NCBI RefSeq assembly: GCF_000974805.1
Contig: NZ_BBQZ01000004.1
Span: forward strand, 186,001-250,000
Origin: Demequina salsinemoris
GTDB lineage: Bacteria > Actinomycetota > Actinomycetes > Actinomycetales > Demequinaceae
Length of the DNA stretch: 64,000 nt
Direction of reading: 5' to 3'
Shown: one piece after another, positions 58,229 through 64,000 of the stretch
Numbering within the stretch: position 1 is the first letter of the stretch
How the letters are laid out: the number at the start of each line of letters is the position of its first letter
The notes under the pieces: generated by a model
What the model was told of the DNA's origin: nothing
Database searches by the model: none
What the model saw: the letters and a program-made list of their open reading frames with translations, nothing else
Program-made: the position numbers and the translations under genes

Positions 58229-59701
58229 ATGCCGCTGCTGATCACAGGGGCCGCCGACGCGGGCCTCATGGAGCTTCCCTGGGACGTGCCGTTGAGCGCC
58301 TGGCCTGAGGAGCGCATCGCGGCGCTCCCCCGCGGCCTGTCGCGCCACGTGGTCCGGTTCGTCCGCCACGGCGACGGCGTGCTCGCCGTCAAGGAGACCA
58401 ACCCCGAGATCGCCCACCGCGAGTTCCACATGCTGCGCGAGCTCGAGCGCATGGAGGCGCCGTGCGTGAAGGCGGTCGCGGTGGTCACCGGCAGGCAGAG
58501 CCCGTCCGGCGAGGAGCTGCCGGCCGCGCTCGTCACGGAGCACCTCGCCTACTCCCTGCCGTACCGCGCGATCTTCTCGTCTGCGCTGCGCACCGGCACG
58601 CTCACCCGGCTCATCGACGCCCTGTCGATCCTCGTCGTGCGGCTGCACCTCGCCGGCTTCTACTGGGGCGACGTGTCGCTGTCGAACGCGCTGTTCCGAC
58701 GCGACGCCTCCGCGTTCTCCGCGTACCTCGTGGACGCGGAGACCGGGGATCTGCACCCCAAGCTGACGGACGGCCAGCGCGAGTACGACCTCGACACGGC
58801 CACGACCAACATCGTCGGCGAGCTGCTCGACCTCCAGGAGTCGGAGGACCTCGACGAGACCGTCGACCCGTTCGACATCGGCACGCGCCTCGAGTCCCGC
58901 TACCGCGAGCTGTGGACCGCGCTGACCTCCACGGAGACCATCACGTCGAACGTGCCCTTCCAGGTCGCCGAACGCGTGCGCGCGCTCAACGCCCTCGGCT
59001 TCGACCTGGGCGAGATCGACATGCAGCAGACGGAGGACGGCACGGCGGTCACGCTGCGCCCGAAGGTGGTCGACGCGGGCTTCCACTCGCGCCGCCTCAT
59101 GCGGCTCACTGGCCTGGACGTGCAGGAGAACCAGGCACGACGACTCCTCAACGACATGGAGGAGTACCGCGTGGTCCACGAGAGCGCGCGCGGGCACAAG
59201 GCCGACGAGACGTTCGCCGCCCACGAGTGGCTGACCCACGTGTTCGAGCCGACCGTGCGCGCCGTGCCTCGCAAGCTGCGGGGCAAGCTCGAGCCCGCGC
59301 AGGTGTTCCACGAGGTCCTCGACCACCGCTGGTACCTCGCGCAGGCCGCGGGCAAGGACGTGCCGATGCCGGTCGCGACCGGGTCCTACGTGAAGAACGT
59401 GCTGCCCACCAAGGCCGACGAGCAGGCGGTGCTCGGGCTCTCGATCACCGAGATGACTGCCGAGCTGCCCGCGCTGACCGCCGAGTTCGGCACGAGCTAT
59501 GCCGTGTCGGACCCGTATGCCAACGACAACACGCACGCGTGGGGCGGCGTACCCGAGCCCGAGGTCGAGGAGCCGCCGACGGTCACGCGCGTCTCGACCC
59601 GAGTCACCGCGCCCAAGCGTCAGGCCAGGACGGCAGCCGAGCGCGCCGCGGAGTCCCTCGAGGACGAGGCGGGCACGCTCGACATCGCCGACGGGGAGTA
59701 G
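58229..59701 (+). CDS. DUF4032 domain protein (kinase-like fold)
   Basis: A 490-residue actinobacterial protein. The N-terminal ~250 residues look kinase-like: a Lys in GVLAVKETNPEIAHREF, a catalytic-loop-like HLAGFYWGDVSLSNALFR, and an Asp/Glu motif in AYLVDAETGD. The DUF4032 region (~215-420) follows, with WYLAQAAGKDVPMPVATGSY. The tail is Glu/Ala-rich. Whether it phosphorylates anything is unknown. It is convergent with rlmB, three bases between the stops. Confidence 0.85.
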   Translation: MPLLITGAADAGLMELPWDVPLSAWPEERIAALPRGLSRHVVRFVRHGDGVLAVKETNPEIAHREFHMLRELERMEAPCVKAVAVVTGRQSPSGEELPAALVTEHLAYSLPYRAIFSSALRTGTLTRLIDALSILVVRLHLAGFYWGDVSLSNALFRRDASAFSAYLVDAETGDLHPKLTDGQREYDLDTATTNIVGELLDLQESEDLDETVDPFDIGTRLESRYRELWTALTSTETITSNVPFQVAERVRALNALGFDLGEIDMQQTEDGTAVTLRPKVVDAGFHSRRLMRLTGLDVQENQARRLLNDMEEYRVVHESARGHKADETFAAHEWLTHVFEPTVRAVPRKLRGKLEPAQVFHEVLDHRWYLAQAAGKDVPMPVATGSYVKNVLPTKADEQAVLGLSITEMTAELPALTAEFGTSYAVSDPYANDNTHAWGGVPEPEVEEPPTVTRVSTRVTAPKRQARTAAERAAESLEDEAGTLDIADGE

Positions 59702-59704
59702 GCG

Positions 59705-60664
59705 TCAGGAGATCGCGCGCGACGCCTCGTACAGGGCGATCGACGTCGCGACCGACGCGTTGAGGCTCTCCGTGGTCGCGGCGATCGGGATCGACACGAT
59801 CTGATCGCACGTCTCCGCGACCAGGCGCGACAGCCCGTCACCCTCGGAGCCGACGACGATCGCGAGCGGACCGTCCAGGAGGTTCGACTCATGGAGGTCG
59901 ACGTCGCCGCCGCCGTCCAGCCCGATCGCGAAGACGCCGGCCTTCTTGTAGTCCTCGAGCGTGCGCGCGATGTTGGTGGCGCGCGCGACGGGCACGCGCG
60001 CGGCGGCGCCCGCGGACACCTTCCACGCCGCGACCGTCACCGAGGCGGAGCGGCGCTCGGGGATCACGACGCCCGAGGCGCCGAAGGCCCCGGCCGAACG
60101 CAGGATCGCGCCCAGGTTGCGGGGGTCCTGGATGTGGTCGAGCACGACGATGCGCACCGGCGACGGCGCCTCGAGCAGGTCCAGCGGATCCGCGTAGCTG
60201 TACGGCGGTACCTCGAGCGCGACGCCCTGGTGGGGGCTGCCGCCGGCGAGCGCGTCGAGCGTCGCCTTGGTGACCTCGCGCACCTCGATGCCCGCCTCGA
60301 CGGCGAGCCCGACGATCTCGGTGACGCGGTCGTCGGCGTCGATGCGGTTGAAGACATGGAGCACGTTCGCGGGGATGCCCATCCGCAGCGCCTCGAGCAC
60401 GCTGTTGCGGCCGATCGCGAGCTCCTCGGACGACGAGGTGCGCTGACGCGGGGCCTGCTTGCCTCGGGGCGCGGGCTTCTTGGCGGCATCCTTCTCGGCG
60501 CGCTGCTTCGCCTTGTACGCCTTGTGGTACGGGCGCTCCTCGGCCTTGGGCGTGGGGCCCTTGCCCTCGAGCGCCTTGCGGCCGTGGCCGCCGGTGCCGA
60601 CCTGCGCGCCCTTCTTGGAGCCCGCGTTGCGGGTCGCGCCTCTGCGCTGTGAGTTCCCTGCCAT
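59705..60664 (-). CDS. rlmB: 23S rRNA (guanosine-2251 2'-O) methyltransferase
   Basis: A 319-residue SpoU/TrmH-type methyltransferase. The N-terminal ~75 residues are basic and disordered (typical of actinobacteria). The substrate-binding domain begins AIGRNSVLEALRMG. The knotted SPOUT domain has motif 1 DHIQDPRNLGAILRSAGAFG, motif 2 AIVVGSEGDGLSRL and motif 3 IPIAATTESLNASVATSIAL. One base separates it from the upstream cysS, as is usual in this order. Confidence 0.93.
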   Translation of the reverse strand: MAGNSQRRGATRNAGSKKGAQVGTGGHGRKALEGKGPTPKAEERPYHKAYKAKQRAEKDAAKKPAPRGKQAPRQRTSSSEELAIGRNSVLEALRMGIPANVLHVFNRIDADDRVTEIVGLAVEAGIEVREVTKATLDALAGGSPHQGVALEVPPYSYADPLDLLEAPSPVRIVVLDHIQDPRNLGAILRSAGAFGASGVVIPERRSASVTVAAWKVSAGAAARVPVARATNIARTLEDYKKAGVFAIGLDGGGDVDLHESNLLDGPLAIVVGSEGDGLSRLVAETCDQIVSIPIAATTESLNASVATSIALYEASRAIS

Positions 60665-60665
60665 G

Positions 60666-62087
60666 TCAGCCCTCCTCGGCCAGCGACCAGCGCGCGCCGT
60701 CGGCGCCGTCCTCGATGATGATTCCTGCGGCCTGGAGGCGGTCGCGGATCTCGTCCGCTGCGCTCCAGTCCTTCTCGGCGCGCGCCTCGGCGCGCTTGAC
60801 CAGATCGGCGCCCACGAGCACCTCGAGCGCCTGGAGCGCGGGCTCCGCGTCCTTCGCCCCGGACGCCCACAGGGACGATGCGGGGTCCAGTCCGAGCGTG
60901 TCGAGCATCGCGCGGACGGCCAGGAGCGCGGGCCTCAGCGCGGCGTCGTCGCCCGCGGTGAGCGCGGCGTTGCCGGCGCGCACCGTGTCGTGGAGGTGGG
61001 CCATCGCGCGCGGCACGGACAGGTCGTCGTCCATGGCCTCGACGAACGGCTCGGGCAGCTCGGCCGCCGCGACCTCCTCCGAGGTGGGCGCGCCGACCCT
61101 CTCCGAGGCGCGCGCAACGAAGCCGGACAGACGTGACCAGGTGGCTTCCGCATCGTCCATGGTCTTGTCCGACCACTCCAGCATGGAGCGGTAGTGCACC
61201 TGGCCGAGCGCGAGGCGCAGCGCCGCGGCGCTGTGCTCGGCGAGCACCTCCTCGACGAGCATGCCGTTGCCGAGCGACTTGGACATCTTGGCGCCGGACT
61301 GCGTCACCCACGCGGAGTGCAGCCACATCTGCGCGAAGCCGTAGCCGGCCGCGCGCGACTGCGCCTGCTCGTTCTCGTGGTGCGGGAAGCGCAGGTCGAG
61401 GCCGCCGCCGTGGATGTCGAAGGTCTCGCCCAGATAGCGCTTCGCCATCGCGGAGCACTCGATGTGCCAGCCGGGCCTGCCGGGGCCCCACGGGGAGTCC
61501 CAGGAGGCAGTCTCGGGCTCGCCGGCCTTGGTCGCCTTCCACAGCGCGAAGTCGCGCGGGTCGCGCTTGGCGTCGACGGGCGCATCGGTCGCGGGCTCGA
61601 GGTCCTCGAGCGCCTGGCGGGTCAGCGAGCCGTACGCGGGGAACGACTGCACGTCGAAGTACACCGAACCGTCGTGCTCGTACGCGTGGCCGAGCTCGAT
61701 CAGGCGCGCGGTGAGCGCGACGATCTCGGGCATGTGACCGGTCGCGCGCGGCTCGGCGTCGGGGGCGAGCACGCCGACAGCGGCATACGCGGCCTGGAAC
61801 TCGCGCTCGTAGCGCAGCGCCCACGCCCACCACTCGACGCCGGCGTCGGCGGCCTTGGTGAGGGTCTTGTCGTCGATGTCGGTGACGTTGCGCACCATCG
61901 TGACGTCGAGGCCCTTGCGCATCAGCCAGCGCTGCAGGATGTCGAAGGCGACGGCCGCGCGCAGGTGCCCGATGTGGGGGCTCGACTGCACGGTCGGGCC
62001 GCACAGGTAGATGCCGACCTTGCCGGGGGTCACGGGCGTCAGGGGACGCGCCTCGCGGGCGGCGGTGTCGAACAGGTGCAGAGTCAC
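60666..62087 (-). CDS. cysS: Cysteinyl-tRNA synthetase
   Basis: A 473-residue class I synthetase. Zinc Cys and HIGH motif in [20 protein letters not shown], Cys-binding [26 protein letters not shown], and KMSKS in [16 protein letters not shown] start at 62087 with TAGCCT seven bases upstream. Two GACGATGC copies are read as Ala-Ser-Ser (60874) and Asp-Asp-Ala (61150). Operon with rlmB. Confidence 0.95.
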   Translation of the reverse strand: MTLHLFDTAAREARPLTPVTPGKVGIYLCGPTVQSSPHIGHLRAAVAFDILQRWLMRKGLDVTMVRNVTDIDDKTLTKAADAGVEWWAWALRYEREFQAAYAAVGVLAPDAEPRATGHMPEIVALTARLIELGHAYEHDGSVYFDVQSFPAYGSLTRQALEDLEPATDAPVDAKRDPRDFALWKATKAGEPETASWDSPWGPGRPGWHIECSAMAKRYLGETFDIHGGGLDLRFPHHENEQAQSRAAGYGFAQMWLHSAWVTQSGAKMSKSLGNGMLVEEVLAEHSAAALRLALGQVHYRSMLEWSDKTMDDAEATWSRLSGFVARASERVGAPTSEEVAAAELPEPFVEAMDDDLSVPRAMAHLHDTVRAGNAALTAGDDAALRPALLAVRAMLDTLGLDPASSLWASGAKDAEPALQALEVLVGADLVKRAEARAEKDWSAADEIRDRLQAAGIIIEDGADGARWSLAEEG

Positions 62088-62094
62088 GTCCTCA

Positions 62095-62100
62095 AGGCTA
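62095..62100 (-). promoter_or_regulatory. -10 box, leaderless start of cysS
   Basis: Minus-strand TAGCCT followed by seven bases and the GTG at 62087. Confidence 0.5.
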
Positions 62101-62176
62101 CCTGGCGGGATGCGGCCTCGCGTCAGTCGGGAGGGACGGAGACGATGCTCGGGCCGGGCGGGCGCCGCGGGCCGGC

Positions 62177-62650
62177 TCAGTCCGCGCGCGCGACGACGAG
62201 AGCTGTCGCGATCGCGGCGACCCCCTCGCCCCGGCCGGTGAGCCCGAGGCCGTCGGTCGTGGTCGCGGAGACCGTGACGGGCGCGCCGATCGCGTCGGAC
62301 ATCGCCTTCTCCGCCTCGGCCCGGCGGGGACCGATCTTGGGACGGTTGCCGATCACCTGGACCGCCGCGTTGCCGATGTCGAAGCCGGCCTCGCGCACGC
62401 GTCGCGCGGTCTCCGCGAGCAGAGCGGCCCCGGAGGCGCCCTTCCACTCGGGGCGGTCGGTGCCGTAGTTGCTGCCGAGGTCGCCCAGGCCGCTCGCGGA
62501 TAGCAGCGCGTCGCAGATCGCGTGCGCCGCGACGTCGCCGTCGCTGTGACCGGACAGTCCGCGCTCGTCGGGCCAGGTGAGGCCCGCGACGGACAGCCCC
62601 ATGGCGTCGCCGAAGGCGTGGACGTCGGTGCCGATGCCGGTACGGATCAT
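62177..62650 (-). CDS. ispF: 2-C-methyl-D-erythritol 2,4-cyclodiphosphate synthase
   Basis: A 157-residue MEP-pathway enzyme. Zinc ligands in [10 protein letters not shown] and [20 protein letters not shown]; the conserved [10 protein letters not shown] and [16 protein letters not shown] stretches are present. ATGA overlap with ispD. The pathway makes isoprenoid precursors, which the lycopene cyclase route also needs. Confidence 0.95.
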   Translation of the reverse strand: MIRTGIGTDVHAFGDAMGLSVAGLTWPDERGLSGHSDGDVAAHAICDALLSASGLGDLGSNYGTDRPEWKGASGAALLAETARRVREAGFDIGNAAVQVIGNRPKIGPRRAEAEKAMSDAIGAPVTVSATTTDGLGLTGRGEGVAAIATALVVARAD

Positions 62651-63387
62651 GCGCGCGCGAGCCTCCGCTCGAAGTGGTCGACGTCCTCCGGATACGTGAT
62701 CTTCCGGCCCTCGGGGTCGCCCTCGCACGTGACGACGCGGTAGCCGTATGCGGCAAGGAGCGAGCCGTCGTCGGTTCCCTCGAATCCCTCGGCCTGCGCG
62801 CGCGCGTGTGCATCCCTCAGCGCCGAGGCGCGGAAGGCCTGGGGGGTCTGAACCGCGCCCAGCTCGGGACGCTTCAGATAGGTGAGGGCTCCGCCGGCGG
62901 TCGAGACGATGGTGTCGACGACCGGGAGGACGGGGATGCAGCCGTCCGCTCCCCCGGCGGCTGCCGCATCGTCCATGGCCGCTGGATCGTCCATGGCCGC
63001 CGCATCGTCCATGGCACTGGGGTCTGCGTCGAGCGCCGCGAGCGCGCGGCCCGCGACGGCGACCGGCATGAACGCCCTGGCGGCGTCGTGGACGAGGATC
63101 TGCTCCGCATCGTCCCTGACCGAGGCGAGCCCGAGCGCGACCGAGGCCTGACGCGTGTCGCCGCCGGCGACGACGGTCACGTCCGCCGCGACGTGCGCGA
63201 CGGCGTCACGGAACGCGTCGAGATGCTCGGCGGGCGCGGTAACGACCACCTGCTCGCATACGGCGGCAAGGGAGGATGCGGCCCATGCCACGAGCGGGGT
63301 GCCTCCGATGGGCACGAGCGCCTTAGGAAGGTCCCGGCCTAGTCGGGTCCCGGACCCAGCGGCCGTCACGACGGCCGCGACGGTCAC
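62647..63387 (-). CDS. ispD: 2-C-methyl-D-erythritol 4-phosphate cytidylyltransferase
   Basis: A 246-residue enzyme. Nucleotide-binding [20 protein letters not shown], middle motif VHDAARAFM, and the end [15 protein letters not shown] ... [15 protein letters not shown]. Between ALDADP and [11 protein letters not shown] the protein has an Asp/Ala/Met insertion ([20 protein letters not shown]) coded by three 18-bp repeats of the GACGATGC motif. GTG start at 63387 overlaps the carD stop (GTGA), so ispD and ispF are coupled to carD. Confidence 0.94.
   Translation of the reverse strand: MTVAAVVTAAGSGTRLGRDLPKALVPIGGTPLVAWAASSLAAVCEQVVVTAPAEHLDAFRDAVAHVAADVTVVAGGDTRQASVALGLASVRDDAEQILVHDAARAFMPVAVAGRALAALDADPSAMDDAAAMDDPAAMDDAAAAGGADGCIPVLPVVDTIVSTAGGALTYLKRPELGAVQTPQAFRASALRDAHARAQAEGFEGTDDGSLLAAYGYRVVTCEGDPEGRKITYPEDVDHFERRLARA
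62963..63016. repeat. Three 18-bp tandem repeats of the GACGATGC motif inside ispD
   Basis: On the + strand the unit is GCCGCATCGTCCATGGCC; the middle unit has GGATCG in place of GCATCG. In frame it adds Ala-Met-Asp-Asp-Ala-Ala units to a surface loop of IspD. Confidence 0.9.
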
Positions 63388-63866
63388 GACGCGAGGACCT
63401 CGTCGAGTCGAGCCTCGGCGGCGTCCTCGTCGCACTTCTCGGCGAGCGCGAGCTCCGAGACGAGGATCTGGCGCGCCTTGTGGAGCATGCGCTTCTCACC
63501 CGCGGACAAGCCCTTGTCGGTGTCGCGGCGGCTCAGGTCGCGAACGACCTCGGCCACGCGGATGACATCGCCCGAGGCGAGCTTCTCACCATTGGCCTTG
63601 AAGCGGCGCGACCAGTTGGTCGGCTCCTCCACGTAGGGCTCGCGCAGCACGGCGAACACCTTCTCGAGGCCGGCCTCATCGACGACGTCGCGGACGCCCA
63701 CGAGGTCGACGTTCTCCGCGGGGACCTTGATGGTCAGGTCGCCCTGTGCGACGCGGAGCTCCAGATACGTCTTCTCCTCGCCCTTGATGGTGCGCTTGAA
63801 GATGTCCTGGATGGTGGCCGCACCGTGGTGCGGATAGACGACGGTCTCGCCGACTGCAAAGTTCAT
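63384..63866 (-). CDS. carD: CarD family transcriptional regulator
   Basis: A 160-residue protein. The N-terminal RNA-polymerase-interacting Tudor-like domain starts [20 protein letters not shown]. The C-terminal helical DNA-binding domain has the conserved Trp in [13 protein letters not shown] and [20 protein letters not shown]. It stabilises open promoter complexes in actinobacteria. The ATG at 63866 fits the family start. It is the first gene of carD-ispD-ispF, a typical order. Confidence 0.96.
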   Translation of the reverse strand: MNFAVGETVVYPHHGAATIQDIFKRTIKGEEKTYLELRVAQGDLTIKVPAENVDLVGVRDVVDEAGLEKVFAVLREPYVEEPTNWSRRFKANGEKLASGDVIRVAEVVRDLSRRDTDKGLSAGEKRMLHKARQILVSELALAEKCDEDAAEARLDEVLAS

Positions 63867-64000
63867 TGTGGAGATAGCCCCTTCGTCGCGGAGGGCCAGT
63901 CTATCATTCGCGCCCCATGCAATAACAGAGGCCGACATTTCAGGCTAACTCGACACGCCGAGCCGCGCAGTCGCGGCCACCCACTATCCTGAACCTGCAA
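63867..64000. other. Upstream region of carD
   Basis: The minus strand carries a TAGACT box near 63900 as a possible carD promoter. At the right edge the + strand has TATCCT at about 63984, so a plus-strand gene may begin just outside the window. Confidence 0.4.

Overview
The window comes from a high-GC (roughly 70% by eye) actinobacterium, most likely of the order Micrococcales. The evidence is a set of genes typical of that group: CarD, IdeR/DtxR, MsiK-type sugar ABC ATPase, DUF3027, DUF3263, DUF4031 and DUF4032 proteins, a LytR_C protein, and a GroEL behind CIRCE boxes. A lycopene cyclase and an archaeal/vacuolar-type ATPase operon would fit a pigmented Demequina- or Cellulomonas-like organism. 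The genus is a guess. I see no phage, insertion sequence, CRISPR array, rRNA or replication origin.

Layout. 0-5.2 kb: tail of a 5-formyltetrahydrofolate cyclo-ligase, an FmdB zinc-ribbon protein, and a 1495-residue helicase/nuclease-like protein with a degenerate P-loop and a perfect 25-unit hexanucleotide repeat coding for (Glu-Pro)n. 5.4-12.7 kb: two old-yellow-enzyme/iron-sulfur flavoproteins around a chemoreceptor and a lycopene cyclase. 12.9-18.3 kb: a P1B-5 metal ATPase with a C-terminal hemerythrin domain, a small unknown protein, and a drug exporter divergent from its TetR regulator. 18.4-27.0 kb: a complete A/V-type ATPase operon (H, C, I, K, F, E, A, B, D) ending in a universal stress protein. 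27.2-31.9 kb: a CruF/DUF422-like membrane protein with divergent TetR, a lipoprotein, tRNA-Arg(CCT), a TauE/SafE protein and an aldo/keto reductase.

32.0-40.2 kb: an eight-gene, translationally coupled operon joining a NitT/TauT-type ABC importer to the lower 4,5-cleavage (gallate/protocatechuate) pathway: an RraA-fold aldolase, 4-oxalomesaconate tautomerase, a DUF1932 dehydrogenase and 4-oxalomesaconate hydratase. A GntR regulator gene lies upstream. Matching palindromes lie in front of both the operon and gntR. No ring-cleavage dioxygenase is present. 40.6-47.5 kb: NlpC/P60 hydrolase, IdeR-like regulator, UDP-glucose dehydrogenase, mannose-6-phosphate isomerase, SerC, DUF3027 protein and a cold-shock protein. 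47.6-56.6 kb: DUF4031 protein, alcohol dehydrogenase, GroEL, LytR_C protein, DUF3263 protein, uracil-DNA glycosylase, tRNA-Thr(TGT), DsbA-like and DoxX/MauE-like proteins, and a Ser/Thr kinase. 56.8-64 kb: MsiK, DUF4032 protein, and the housekeeping run carD-ispD-ispF, cysS-rlmB.

The strongest signal not explained by the genes is a short DNA motif, GACGATGC, usually extended to GGACGATGCGG. I count 64 copies of the 8-mer and 36 of the 10-mer GACGATGCGG on the two strands, against about two and fewer than one expected from base composition. It occurs on both strands, in every reading frame inside genes, and is strongly concentrated between genes. It also sits at the heart of a ~103-bp dispersed element with 22-bp terminal inverted repeats (two copies, 40298-40400 and 58074-58175) and forms small tandem arrays at 47.9 kb, 56.6 kb and inside ispD. 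A separate long hairpin repeat occurs at 27.1 and 53.2 kb. Many genes also appear to be leaderless, with a TANNNT box exactly 6-7 nt before the start codon.
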